This document shows, piece by piece, positions 17,331 to 25,869 of a DNA stretch of 64,000 bases. Source of the stretch: Pseudomonadota bacterium (lineage in GTDB: Bacteria; Desulfobacterota; Binatia; Binatales; Binataceae); the NCBI GenBank assembly GCA_021325025.1, contig JAJPHZ010000035.1:310001-374000 (forward strand). The letters are read 5' to 3'. Below the pieces are notes generated by a model. The model did not search any database. It was not told where the DNA came from and was given only the letters and a program-made list of their open reading frames with translations. Within the stretch, counting starts at the first letter, position 1, and each line of letters opens with the position of its first letter. The position numbers and the translations under genes are program-made.

Positions 17331-18329
17331 ATGGGACTGCCACCGGCATTGGAGCGGGCGATCGAAGACGCCACGGCGGCGATACCGGCGCCGGCCTTGA
17401 CCAAGGCCGCTGCGGAACTGGGGCGGGACTACCGTGAAACTGCCGTCCAGCGCGCGCCGCGGGTCGCGTCGGACGCAGCGCGTGCCGCGTACCTGGAGGT
17501 GCGGATGCGTGCCATCTTCCAGGTCAATCGAGTGCTTGACGCCCAACTTCAGCAGCTCTGCCCCGCAATGGATATCCGCAGCGTGCTCGACCTGGGATGC
17601 GGCCCGGGCAGCGCAACGCTGGCTGCCCGCCAGACCTTCGCCCGGTTGCAAACCGCAACGCTGGTCGACCGCGAACCGCAGTGGCTCAAATTGGCCGAGC
17701 GTTTGATCGCCGCCACGGATGCGCCGTTGACCGCTGCTGCACGCTATATGGCGGCCGACCTGCGCGGCATCGCCAAACTGGACGAACACGACCTGGTGGT
17801 CATTTCCTATGCCTTGGGCGAGCTGCCGGAGCCGGCGCGGAAAGCTGTGGTTGAGCGCGCGTGGGAATCGGCGCACGGCGCTATCGTGATTGTCGAACCC
17901 GGGACGCCGCGCGGATTCGAAGTGATCCTCGGCGCACGCGAAGCGCTGCTTGCGGCCGGCGCCTGCATTGTCGCGCCCTGCACACATCGCCAACGATGCC
18001 CGCTGGCGGGTGCGGACTGGTGCCACTTCGACATCCGGGTGGACCGCACACGCCGTCAGCAGCAGATCAAAGCCGGAACGCTGGCCTATGAAATCGAAAA
18101 GTTCTCCTACCTGATTGCGGCGCACCAACCGGCTGCAATTGCGGGGGGCGCCGCCCGCATCATCCGCCATCCACTGAAGAAAACCGGCCACGTCATCCTC
18201 GACCTGTGTACCGGCGATGGGAGTGCGCAGCGGCTGGTTGTCTCCCGGCGCGACGGGCAATCGTATCGCGATGCGCGCGCCGCAAAGTGGGGCGGCCTAT
18301 GGAGGCCCGTCATCGATGGAGCAACGTGA
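17331..18329 (+). CDS. Rsm22-family small-ribosomal-subunit methyltransferase-like protein
   Basis: A 332-residue protein with a class I methyltransferase fold: LDLGCGPGSATLA is the SAM loop. The C-terminal half carries the family hallmark of clustered cysteines C217-x-H-x3-C223-P-x7-C231-H-F. Rsm22 and its human counterpart METTL17 act on mitochondrial small-subunit assembly and bind an Fe-S cluster through such cysteines. Bacterial homologues are common in some proteobacteria but poorly studied. The C-terminal segment (LDLCTGDGSAQRLVVSR) also fits the family. It is divergent from the amidohydrolase gene. Catalysis is unproven in the family. Confidence 0.82.
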   Translation: MGLPPALERAIEDATAAIPAPALTKAAAELGRDYRETAVQRAPRVASDAARAAYLEVRMRAIFQVNRVLDAQLQQLCPAMDIRSVLDLGCGPGSATLAARQTFARLQTATLVDREPQWLKLAERLIAATDAPLTAAARYMAADLRGIAKLDEHDLVVISYALGELPEPARKAVVERAWESAHGAIVIVEPGTPRGFEVILGAREALLAAGACIVAPCTHRQRCPLAGADWCHFDIRVDRTRRQQQIKAGTLAYEIEKFSYLIAAHQPAAIAGGAARIIRHPLKKTGHVILDLCTGDGSAQRLVVSRRDGQSYRDARAAKWGGLWRPVIDGAT

Positions 18330-18370
18330 CCACGCCATAAGCCACGATCAACCGATCGGGACGCTTCACG

Positions 18371-21058
18371 TTGCCCTACGATGATTCGCCGGCAGACGCG
18401 CTGTCCTTCTCGGGCAAGGCGGGCGCGTTTTCGATCGACCTGGCTGTGCTGGGCGCGCTTGTTTATGCCGGCCGCATTATCGCGGCGGGCGTGGTTGTGT
18501 ACATCGACAATCTGGCGCGTCAACTCGTGATCGGATCGGCCCTATCGACCAGCCTGGCCGACCTTCAGAGCCAAATACGGTTTCATCCGCTGTTGCTGGG
18601 GCGGCCCGCACTGTTGGATGTCTTGTGCGAAGAGCTGGGTCCGGCCGCGGTGCTGGCTTGGTACTTTGCTTTCCTCAAGGCGCAGTCCGCCGGACTTACG
18701 CCGGGCCTGATGTTGGTGCGTCGCGGCGTCTGGCCGGTTGTGAATCACGCTCTAAGCAGCCTGTTCGATTTGGCCGCGGGCCGCGCCTTGCAGATCATCG
18801 AAGCCTGGTTGCCGGGCGCCGGGGGTCTGGCCGCCTTGCGCAAGCGCGTGGGCAATCTCAGCGGGCTGTTTGCTCCGGCCCGGATGCTGCCGGCTGACTC
18901 ACGGGCAATCGGAGCCGCCGCATTGTTCCTCGTCGCCGCGGCGACCGCCGCCACGCCGTTAGTGCTGGCCCTCAGCAACTTGGCCCGGGTGGGATTCGAA
19001 AACGCGTACGGCAGGGTGGCCTTCGTCGCACAAGTATCGGTGTGGCTGTCGCTGGCGGTGCTTGCCACCGGATGGGCCGCGGCGCTGGTGGGGGCGTGCA
19101 TGACCAGCCCCCTGGCTGTCGCGGTGGTAGGGCCGGTTTATATCTTCAGCTTTGTCTTTCTCGGCCTGACCCGAGGACGCGCCTGGTGGCTTGCGCTGCC
19201 GCAATGGATTTTGCCGGTGCTGGCCGCAATCGCGCCCTCGCCGCCGCGCCGCTGGCCGTTGCGATACGCCCTGCTGTGGGCGTTATGCGCTCTGGCTGTC
19301 CTCCACAGCTTTCGTCTCACGCCCCTGCATGCCTTCGCTGCCTGGTCGTCGTGGCGCATTGTGCCAGCGCTTGGATTGCTCGCCGCGCTGGCCGCTGGCC
19401 GCCTGCAGCGCGGCCCTGCGCCTGCAGTTCGCTTCGTCGGCTTGCTCATCCTCAACGCGGCATTTGTCGCCGCGGCACTGGGCGCCGGCCTGGCGCCCAT
19501 TGCCGCGGGCGTTTACGCGTCACTCTACCAACTGGCGGGAATTCTGACTCTGTTCTGGTTCCTGCTCGGCAGCAATCTGGTCGCCGCCGCCATCGGTTTG
19601 ACCCGGCGCCTGCTATCCGCAGCACACCGGCTGTGCTCGGAGCAATCGCTGCCATGGTTGGTGGTCGGCGTATGCCTGGCCGAACTGTTCTTCATCGGCG
19701 AACTGCTGCGGTTTAATCCTGCGTTCATGCACGGGCTGCGCACCGCAGACCAAACCATGGTCAGATTCTCCACTTTGCCGGCCCATCAGGGCGTCGCGAT
19801 TGGGGTCCTGCTGATTGCGGCCGTGTGCGCAGCCGCCGGCGGGCTGACACCAGGGCGCGCGCGGGGACTGCTCGCGTTATGGGCATTTTCACTCTTCCTG
19901 ATCTGGACGTTTTTTCTCGCGTCGTTGGCCCTGCTGTCGCGTGCAGGTGCCGCTGCCGCCTCTTCGGCAGCGCCGCCTCAGGCGTTGGCGCTGCTCCGGG
20001 GAATCGAAAAACGGCTGGGCGGAGAGGCACAATTCGTCGCGATCGGTCTGATCACCTTCTCCCTGCTGTGGGAGGCATTCGCCGGCGCTGCGCCGCAACA
20101 GGGGCAGGACGCGCTGTGGGCGCGGGCGCCGGGCGGACTGATTCTTTATCTGGGCCTGATGGCGCTGCTGGCGGCGCTGACGCATTTTGCCTTCATCTCG
20201 GCCACCATGCATCCGCAGGCCGCCGATGCCTACATGTACGCCGGGATGCAGTCGTTGTGGCTGCCGATGGCGCTGTACGCGGGATTCTGCGCGACCGCCC
20301 AAGCGCGCATCGGCAGCGTGTCCAGGTTGCTGATTGGCGCCTTCTTTGTGGGAATGCTCGCCGCGATACCAGTATGTTTTCAGCGGGTCCTGCTCGGCGA
20401 TCCGGCGCGGATCGAACTATCGGCAAACCTCAGCGTGATGGCGGCCGCGGCATTGATCGTGCTGAGCAGCATCATTCTCGGCGTGCGTTTCGTGCCCATT
20501 ACCCGCGCGATCGACGCGGCGGCGGCCGCAGTGGCATTCACGATGGGTTTCGCGGTCGCCTACACGCAGGCTCTGATCGCCCCGCTGCTCGGTCAGTTTG
20601 TCGGCATCGTGGCGGCGCTTACCGGATTTTCTTCCGCGCTGGCTGCGGTGCGCGCCTGGTTTGCGCCCACGCGTTGGAGCGTGATTCCGCAGGGCGATCT
20701 GTTGATCTACTATCTTGCCCTGCCCGCGCCCGCCGCCGCCGCGGCGGTCGTGTTATGGAATGCCGCACGGCACGGCCGGCGCGGATGGGCTTTTGTGGCC
20801 GCTGCGGCAATGCTCGCCGCGACCGTGATCTACTCGATACCGTTTTATCTCAACGACGCGCTGCGCATGCCGTTTAGTCCGGCCTCGCCCGCACCGCTGA
20901 CGCCGGTGATTTATGCACGAGCGCTCGCCTGGCTGACGCCGCTGGTGGCGGCGTGTGGCGGGTATGTTTACGCGGCCGCCTGGCGCGAGGCTGGCGTTCG
21001 AAACGCAAACGCAACTGCGCAGGCGAAGCCGGCGGACCCGCTGTCGTTGGCGCACTGA
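18371..21058 (+). CDS. Large polytopic membrane protein of unknown function
   Basis: An 895-residue protein that is almost wholly hydrophobic, with roughly 20 predicted membrane helices and very short loops, rich in Ala, Leu and Val. I recognise no conserved catalytic or transporter signature. The only start after the upstream in-frame stop at 18338 is TTG at 18371, which lacks a strong ribosome site. It lies 41 bp after the Rsm22-like gene in the same direction, so they may be co-transcribed. The C-terminal 25 residues are soluble. Possible roles (polymer transport, lipid flipping, signalling) cannot be chosen from sequence. Confidence 0.7.
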   Translation: MPYDDSPADALSFSGKAGAFSIDLAVLGALVYAGRIIAAGVVVYIDNLARQLVIGSALSTSLADLQSQIRFHPLLLGRPALLDVLCEELGPAAVLAWYFAFLKAQSAGLTPGLMLVRRGVWPVVNHALSSLFDLAAGRALQIIEAWLPGAGGLAALRKRVGNLSGLFAPARMLPADSRAIGAAALFLVAAATAATPLVLALSNLARVGFENAYGRVAFVAQVSVWLSLAVLATGWAAALVGACMTSPLAVAVVGPVYIFSFVFLGLTRGRAWWLALPQWILPVLAAIAPSPPRRWPLRYALLWALCALAVLHSFRLTPLHAFAAWSSWRIVPALGLLAALAAGRLQRGPAPAVRFVGLLILNAAFVAAALGAGLAPIAAGVYASLYQLAGILTLFWFLLGSNLVAAAIGLTRRLLSAAHRLCSEQSLPWLVVGVCLAELFFIGELLRFNPAFMHGLRTADQTMVRFSTLPAHQGVAIGVLLIAAVCAAAGGLTPGRARGLLALWAFSLFLIWTFFLASLALLSRAGAAAASSAAPPQALALLRGIEKRLGGEAQFVAIGLITFSLLWEAFAGAAPQQGQDALWARAPGGLILYLGLMALLAALTHFAFISATMHPQAADAYMYAGMQSLWLPMALYAGFCATAQARIGSVSRLLIGAFFVGMLAAIPVCFQRVLLGDPARIELSANLSVMAAAALIVLSSIILGVRFVPITRAIDAAAAAVAFTMGFAVAYTQALIAPLLGQFVGIVAALTGFSSALAAVRAWFAPTRWSVIPQGDLLIYYLALPAPAAAAAVVLWNAARHGRRGWAFVAAAAMLAATVIYSIPFYLNDALRMPFSPASPAPLTPVIYARALAWLTPLVAACGGYVYAAAWREAGVRNANATAQAKPADPLSLAH

Positions 21059-21070
21059 AATTCTCCAGCG

Positions 21071-21089
21071 CGGAAAATTTCTTTTTCCG
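21071..21089. terminator. Weak A/T-rich hairpin between convergent genes
   Basis: CGGAAAA and TTTTCCG form a 7-bp stem with a 5-nt loop in the 44-bp gap between two converging stop codons. The position fits a bidirectional terminator, but there is no separate U-run. Confidence 0.3.
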
Positions 21090-21102
21090 AACGCTGCCGA
21101 AG

Positions 21103-21903
21103 CTATTTGAACAAGGAACCCACGAACCGTTCCAGTTCGATGTTGAGTTTGGGGATCAACTGATCGGAGCCGCGGGTTAGACCGATGCCGAGGCCGAAGT
21201 TATATTCGATCATCCCCGGCAGTTCGCCTCTGATTACCGGGAAGATGTAATGTTTTTGCTGGTGGAGCGGGTCGCTGTCGTCGATCAATCCAATGCCGCC
21301 GTAAAACTCCAGTCCCGGCGACATCCAGCGCCAGTAGTTGTAGTAGATGCCTGAGGCGTAGCCGAACTCCCAGCCGAGATTTTTGTTGGGGCCGGTGAAG
21401 ATTGCTTTCTCGAACTTCGGATTGAGGTCAATCTCCAGCCGTCCGAACTGTTTGGTGATGATCGGACGAAATTCCATCTCCAACTCGTTGTCGTCGAACT
21501 GGGGCACCCGCTGCCATTCCAGTTCCGCGTACCATCCCAGGTCCACGGGTAGCTCGCCCTGGTCGAACAGGCTGCCGCGCAGGCGAAACTTCGAGCCCGC
21601 GTACTGAAACGAACCGCCGTTGGGATGCGCCAGGTTGAGGTAGGCGGCGGCTTCGATCTTGTCCGTCAGGCCGTAGGATAGCTCGAAAGCCGTGCGGTAC
21701 ATCCGGTTGGAACCGTATTCCTGGTCCTCGCCCGCATGGCCAATGGCGGAGAAGCTGTTGAGCGATTCCAGCTCAACCATTCCCTTGTTCAGAGTCTCAG
21801 CGGGATAGACTTCGAATTCCCACGGATCGACCTGTGCGGACGCGGCGGTTGCCGCAAGCATCAGGGGCAAGGCGAAAAATACCGATCTGAACTTCACTGA
21901 CAT
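21103..21903 (-). CDS. Outer-membrane beta-barrel protein, third gene of Fur-box operon
   Basis: A 266-residue protein with a clean signal peptide ending ASA-Q and then alternating aromatic/polar strands, such as KIEAAAYLNLAHP, GWYAELEWQRV, GIYYNYWRWMSPGLEFYGGIG and YNFGLGIGLTRG. It ends in F-K after an aromatic-rich last strand, like outer-membrane barrels. About 10-12 strands are likely. It follows the CxxCH heme protein by 9 bp, so it belongs to the Fur-box operon. Its job may be passage of iron or electrons across the outer membrane (inference). No specific porin family is recognised. Confidence 0.75.
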   Translation of the reverse strand: MSVKFRSVFFALPLMLAATAASAQVDPWEFEVYPAETLNKGMVELESLNSFSAIGHAGEDQEYGSNRMYRTAFELSYGLTDKIEAAAYLNLAHPNGGSFQYAGSKFRLRGSLFDQGELPVDLGWYAELEWQRVPQFDDNELEMEFRPIITKQFGRLEIDLNPKFEKAIFTGPNKNLGWEFGYASGIYYNYWRWMSPGLEFYGGIGLIDDSDPLHQQKHYIFPVIRGELPGMIEYNFGLGIGLTRGSDQLIPKLNIELERFVGSLFK

Positions 21904-21912
21904 AAACGGGTC

Positions 21913-22359
21913 TCAATTTGCGATGCGCCCGGCCTCGCGCCGCGCCCAACTCGCGATCATGCGCCGCTGCGCCGGCGAAAGCCGGGCCTCGGGATGCAGT
22001 ATCGTGTAATACCAAGGCGCCATCTTTCCGCTGCTGACGAATTCGGCGATTTCCTCAAGTTTGTGGCTGGCCGTTGCGGGGTCGGCGGTGTAGGAAATCC
22101 AGTCCGAGAAGTTAAGCCGCCGGCGCCCCTCGCTTACTTCATGCACCACCAGCCACGACGCCGGAGCGAGCGCGCCATACCAGGGCCATCGGGTCCGATT
22201 GGAGTGGCAGTCGTAGCACGCGGCGCGAAGCGTGTTCTTTACCGGTGCTGGAGCAACCAGGTCGCCCGGGATTGGCGGGTTGCTCCGCTGCACGGGAATG
22301 AACTGGATTGCCACGATCGCCATCGCGGCGGCCGCCGGCCACCGAGCCGCGCGCCCCAT
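21913..22359 (-). CDS. Membrane-anchored heme-binding protein (Haem_bd domain, CxxCH)
   Basis: A 148-residue protein with one N-terminal hydrophobic anchor (about 8-22) and then a periplasmic domain with a single c-type heme motif C-Y-D-C-H (residues about 48-52). The context YDCHSNRTRWPWYG with a following WLVVHEV is typical of the Haem_bd family (PF14376). It ends with LSPAQRRMIASWA, where the family usually carries a W near the C-terminus. The gene starts 2 bp after the cupredoxin stop. An electron-carrier role between cupredoxin and another partner is likely but inferred. Confidence 0.88.
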   Translation of the reverse strand: MGRAARWPAAAAMAIVAIQFIPVQRSNPPIPGDLVAPAPVKNTLRAACYDCHSNRTRWPWYGALAPASWLVVHEVSEGRRRLNFSDWISYTADPATASHKLEEIAEFVSSGKMAPWYYTILHPEARLSPAQRRMIASWARREAGRIAN

Positions 22360-22361
22360 CG

Positions 22362-22712
22362 CTATTTCACGACGATTGCTCCTTCGGGAGTATCGCGATG
22401 GAAATCGTCGAAGAACTTGTACGTGCCAGGACTCAACGCCGGCATGTTGACGGTGATGGTCTCACCCGGTTTGACCACACGCTCGCGGCGCAATTCAAAA
22501 CTTTCGAACTCGATGGGAGTTTTTTCGGCGCTGATGACCAGCACCTTGAAAGGCCGATTGGCGGCCACCTCCAACTGTGAGGGACTGAAGTGCCCGCCCT
22601 CGGCCTTGATGGTAAAAGCCGGCGCATCGGCGGCCTGGGTCCCATACGGCATCAGCATCGAACTGGCGGCCGCCATCGCGGCGGAAAAGGCTACGACATG
22701 AACGAAGCGCAT
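22362..22712 (-). CDS. FtrB-like periplasmic cupredoxin-fold protein, first gene of Fur-box operon
   Basis: A 116-residue secreted protein with a signal peptide ending near TQAADA. The body is a single cupredoxin-like domain: FEFES-type strand PIEFESFELRRERVVKPG, then LSPGTYKFFDDFHRDTPEG and a final AIVVK. This pattern (EFES...ExxVxPG...PGxYxFFxDFH) is that of the cupredoxin partner of FTR1 permeases (FtrB of the FtrABCD iron system, EfeO N-domain). The usual type 1 Cu Cys-His-Met triad is absent. A ferroxidase or Fe-handling role is therefore more likely than blue-copper electron transfer. A Fur box lies 19 bp before the ATG. Confidence 0.82.
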   Translation of the reverse strand: MRFVHVVAFSAAMAAASSMLMPYGTQAADAPAFTIKAEGGHFSPSQLEVAANRPFKVLVISAEKTPIEFESFELRRERVVKPGETITVNMPALSPGTYKFFDDFHRDTPEGAIVVK

Positions 22713-22730
22713 CGCACAGGCTCCGGCTCT

Positions 22731-22755
22731 GATATTGAAAACGATTCTCAATATC
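22731..22755 (-). promoter_or_regulatory. Fur box (25-bp near-perfect palindrome)
   Basis: The core TGAAAAC-G-ATTCTCA (22736-22750) matches the Fur 7-1-7 consensus TGATAAT-n-ATTATCA at 11 of 14 positions. The flanks GATAT and ATATC extend the dyad to 25 bp centred on 22743. It sits 19 bp upstream of the cupredoxin ATG, where repressor binding would block transcription. This predicts iron-repressed expression of the three genes below it. Confidence 0.75.
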
Positions 22756-22824
22756 TTAAAAGCCACGGCCGTTGTCAAGCCCCGCGCCGGGCCTGATGAA
22801 AAAAAATTTTGCCCGGCCTCTGTG

Positions 22825-23688
22825 TTATTCGAACACGATGGTGCGGTTGCGATGGCTCAGCACGCGCTTTTGCAGATGGGCGCGCACGGCAGTGGCCAGC
22901 ACCACCACTTCGAGGTCCTTGCCCTTGCGCGTCAGCTCGGCCACCGTGTCGCGATGCGTCACCGGGGTGGTGGCTTGGGCGATGATCGGACCGGCGTCGA
23001 GTTCCTCGGTGACGTAATGGGCCGTCGCGCCGATTAGCTTGACGCCGCGGTCGTGAGCCTGTTTGTAGGGGCGGGCGCCGACGAACGCCGGCAGGAAGCT
23101 GTGATGGATGTTGATGACCGGCTTGTGCCACGCGCGCAGGAAATCGCCGGACAGAATCTGCATGTAGCGCGCCAGCACCAGCGTGTCGCAGCGCAGCGCT
23201 TGCAGGCGTTCGATCAACTCGCCTTCCGCCCGGGGCTTGTTATCCCTGGTCACCGGGATGACATAAAACGGAATGCCGAAGGGCCTTACCAACTGCGCCA
23301 GGTCGGGATGATTGCTGATCACCGCGGCCACTTCGGCGTCCAGCTCGCCCGAATGATGACGGCTCAGCAGGTCCATCATACAGTGATGGAGCTTCGAGAC
23401 CATGATCACAATCCGCTCGCGATAGGCCGGGTCGAACAGCTCCCAGTGAAGCGCCATGTCGGTGAACAGCGTGGGCAGCGCGGCGTTGAGTTCCGCGATT
23501 ACGGCCGCAGCGGCGCGGCTGCGCGACTCGAATAGGATGCGCCAGAAGAAATGCCCGTCCTCATCATCGGTGTGTTGATCGGAATCGATGATGTTGCAGT
23601 CCAGCGAGTAAAGCAGGCCGGAGACCCGGGCGATAATCCCGGGCCGGTCCGGACAAGAAATCAGCAGAATTGCTCTGGCCGATGGCAT
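22825..23688 (-). CDS. purU: Formyltetrahydrofolate deformylase
   Basis: A 287-residue enzyme that releases formate from 10-formyl-THF, balancing the one-carbon pool. The ACT regulatory domain (about 7-85) starts with LISCPDRPGIIA. The hydrolase domain has the signature NIHHSFLPAFVGARPY, with catalytic Asn/His, and TEELDAGPII with the catalytic Asp. Length matches PurU (about 280-290). An insertion-free domain order confirms PurU rather than PurN. ATG 23688 is preferred; an in-frame GTG at 23697 would add three residues. It lies upstream of the Fur-box operon but is separated by 112 bp containing that operator. Confidence 0.95.
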   Translation of the reverse strand: MPSARAILLISCPDRPGIIARVSGLLYSLDCNIIDSDQHTDDEDGHFFWRILFESRSRAAAAVIAELNAALPTLFTDMALHWELFDPAYRERIVIMVSKLHHCMMDLLSRHHSGELDAEVAAVISNHPDLAQLVRPFGIPFYVIPVTRDNKPRAEGELIERLQALRCDTLVLARYMQILSGDFLRAWHKPVINIHHSFLPAFVGARPYKQAHDRGVKLIGATAHYVTEELDAGPIIAQATTPVTHRDTVAELTRKGKDLEVVVLATAVRAHLQKRVLSHRNRTIVFE

Positions 23689-23761
23689 CGTGTCCACGAT
23701 TGTAATTGGCGCCGCGCGCCGGGCACAGCCCTACACCCTAAATGAAGCCGGCCCGCGCGGC

Positions 23762-24241
23762 TTAACCGCGCGCCGCTTGCGCCAGTGCGTCGCCATCCAG
23801 GCGCCAGATGGTCCATTGCTCCATCGGCGTCGCGCCCAGCGCGCGGTAGAACTCGTGCGCGGGGGTGTTCCAGTCCAGCACCGCCCATTCCATCCGGCCG
23901 TAGCCGCGCTGGGTGGAAATCTCCGCCAGACGCTGGAACAGCGCCCGTCCGATGCCGCGGCGTCGATATTGCGGCATCACGAACAGATCTTCGAGGAACA
24001 AGCCGGGACGCCCGCGCCAGGTGGAGTAATTGCGGAAAAACAGGGCGAAGCCCGCCGCGGTGCCCTCCCACTGCGCGATCAGACATTCGAAGGGCGGGTC
24101 CGCCGACTCCATCTGCGCGCGCACAATCGCGGGCGTCAGTTCGACTGCCTCGGGCTGGCGCTCATACTCCGCCAACGCATGCACAAAGCCGACGATCGCC
24201 TCCGCGTCGTGCGCCGTGGCAAAACGTATCGACAATCCCAT
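23762..24241 (-). CDS. GNAT family N-acetyltransferase (SSAT-like)
   Basis: A 159-residue GNAT. The acetyl-CoA loop is QYRRRGIGRALF, preceded by FLEDLFVMP. The YSTWRGRPGLFLEDLFV block closely resembles spermidine/thialysine acetyltransferases, so an amine or lysine-like substrate is plausible. The C-terminal strand has NTPAHEFYRALGA. A GGAGG site 5 bp before ATG 24241 decides the start over an in-frame GTG 15 bp upstream. It is divergent from rsmI. No operon partner is clear. Confidence 0.88.
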   Translation of the reverse strand: MGLSIRFATAHDAEAIVGFVHALAEYERQPEAVELTPAIVRAQMESADPPFECLIAQWEGTAAGFALFFRNYSTWRGRPGLFLEDLFVMPQYRRRGIGRALFQRLAEISTQRGYGRMEWAVLDWNTPAHEFYRALGATPMEQWTIWRLDGDALAQAARG

Positions 24242-24351
24242 CGCATCCTCCGTCACTGCGGCCTGGCTTGTTTATGCCTGGGCTTTGCATCACGATGGCT
24301 CTGCCGGGCGGCATCGCGCCCGCATTACGCCTTCAATGAATTGTACCGATC

Positions 24352-25230
24352 TTGAACGCTGACGCATCGCATACCAGCCCTGGGCGCGGGACGCTCTACG
24401 TGGTGGCCACGCCGCTGGGCAACCTGCGCGATATTTCGGCGCGGGCGCTGGAAGTGTTGGCGCAGGTGGATTTAATCGCCTGCGAGGATACGCGCCGGAC
24501 CGCGCAGTTGCTGACCGCACATGGGATCAGCCGGCCGCTGGTCAGTTACTTTGAACATAACGAGAGGGCGCGGGCTCGGGAGCTGACGGAAAAACTGCGC
24601 GAGGGCGCGACCATCGCCTTGGTCACTGACGCCGGTACACCTACCATCTCCGACCCCGGCTACCGCCTGGTGCGCGCGGCACTGGAGGCCGGATGCGCCG
24701 TGCGTTCGATTCCTGGCCCCAGCGCCGTCACAGCCGCACTTTCGATTTCCGGATTGCCCACCGACCGCTTTGCTTTCGAAGGCTTTCTGCCGGCTGGCGA
24801 GACTGCGCGCAAGGCCGCAATCCGCGAGCTTAAGCGCGAAACGCGCACCATGGTCTTTTACGAAGCCGCGCGCCGATTGCCCAAGACCTTGGCCGAGATG
24901 GCAGCCGAGTTCGGCGCCGCGCGCGAGGCGGCGGTCGTACGCGAGGTATCCAAGCGGTTCGAAGAAGTGGTGCGCGGGGGGCTGGGCGAGCTTGCCCGGC
25001 GATGGCAGGACATGCCGCCCAAGGGCGAGATCACGCTGGTCGTAGCCGGCGCACCACGGGCGCAAGCAGTTGCGGCGGATGGGGCGGGCTTGACGGTCGA
25101 GGACCTGATCGGCGCTGGACTGGAACCGCGTCAGGCCGCCAAAGTGATTGCGCGCCTGCAAGGACGCAGCACCCGCGAGGTTTACCAGGAGGCGCTCACA
25201 GCCCGGCGCCGCCCGCAGCACGAGCCGTAA
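24352..25230 (+). CDS. rsmI: 16S rRNA (cytidine-1402 2'-O)-methyltransferase
   Basis: A 292-residue member of the tetrapyrrole-methylase superfamily that 2'-O-methylates C1402 in the 16S P-site. Family signatures are LYVVATPLGNLRDISARAL, CEDTRRTAQLL, VTDAGTPTISDPG (SAM loop) and IPGPSAVTAAL. A C-terminal RsmI extension ends TREVYQEAL. Length is normal for RsmI. The start is a TTG at 24352 just after a stop-rich stretch; no closer ATG is in frame. It starts a series of core genes on the + strand. Confidence 0.95.
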   Translation: MNADASHTSPGRGTLYVVATPLGNLRDISARALEVLAQVDLIACEDTRRTAQLLTAHGISRPLVSYFEHNERARARELTEKLREGATIALVTDAGTPTISDPGYRLVRAALEAGCAVRSIPGPSAVTAALSISGLPTDRFAFEGFLPAGETARKAAIRELKRETRTMVFYEAARRLPKTLAEMAAEFGAAREAAVVREVSKRFEEVVRGGLGELARRWQDMPPKGEITLVVAGAPRAQAVAADGAGLTVEDLIGAGLEPRQAAKVIARLQGRSTREVYQEALTARRRPQHEP

Positions 25231-25270
25231 AATAAAGACCTGCGGGCGGACGCGATCGGCCCTTGCGTTG

Positions 25271-25279
25271 TGATACAAT
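25271..25279 (+). promoter_or_regulatory. Candidate extended -10 promoter of aroQ
   Basis: TGA-TACAAT is an extended -10 element (TGn directly before a 5/6 TATAAT match), 28 bp before the aroQ ATG. No good -35 hexamer lies at 16-17 bp, which is tolerated for extended -10 promoters. Confidence 0.35.
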
Positions 25280-25306
25280 CGCGCCGCGTTTGAGGAGCGC
25301 GAAGCG

Positions 25307-25786
25307 ATGGCGGTTAGAAAAGGCCATACGCACGACCGGCGAATTTTGGTCCTGCACGGCCCCAATCTCAACCTGCTCGGTGAGCGTGAGCCCGAGATCT
25401 ACGGACGCGTCACGCTGCATCAGATCGATGCTGAATTGCGCCGCCTGGGCGAGGAGTTGGGCGCCGCCGTGGACACCTTCCAATCCAACAGCGAAGGCGC
25501 ACTGGTCGATCGAATTCAGGCGGCGCGCGGGCAGTACCAGGCGTTGGTGATCAATCCGGCCGCTTACACCCACACCAGCGTCGCGATTCGCGACGCAATT
25601 CAGATGCTGGGGATACCTGTGGTCGAGGTGCACCTGTCAAATGTTTACCGCCGTGAGCCTTTTCGCCATCATTCCACCATCGCCGACGTCGTCGACGGCC
25701 GGATTATGGGTTTCGGTCCCAACAGCTACTATCTGGCGCTGCGTGCCGCCGCCGCCCTGGCCGGCGCCCGGGGCGAGGAACAATAA
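25307..25786 (+). CDS. aroQ: Type II 3-dehydroquinate dehydratase
   Basis: A 159-residue shikimate-pathway enzyme catalysing the third step, reversible trans-dehydration of 3-dehydroquinate. Signatures are [20 protein letters not shown] (catalytic Tyr32), [27 protein letters not shown] with the catalytic His, and [15 protein letters not shown]. The usual length is 145-150, so the first 10 residues are an extra N-terminal tail. A TGAGGAG site precedes the ATG. It heads an aroQ-accB-accC cluster, a gene order seen in many bacteria. Confidence 0.97.
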   Translation: MAVRKGHTHDRRILVLHGPNLNLLGEREPEIYGRVTLHQIDAELRRLGEELGAAVDTFQSNSEGALVDRIQAARGQYQALVINPAAYTHTSVAIRDAIQMLGIPVVEVHLSNVYRREPFRHHSTIADVVDGRIMGFGPNSYYLALRAAAALAGARGEEQ

Positions 25787-25869
25787 GGACTTTTGGGCTC
25801 AGCCATGACGCTGGCAACGACATCTGCGCGAGCTTGACTTGGATGGTTACCGGAGGCAGGGGTTCGGGG

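Noticed and set aside
16251..18260. 669-codon open frame including the amidohydrolase
   Set aside because: Only the last 311 codons carry the amidohydrolase; the upstream part is antisense to the Rsm22-like gene.
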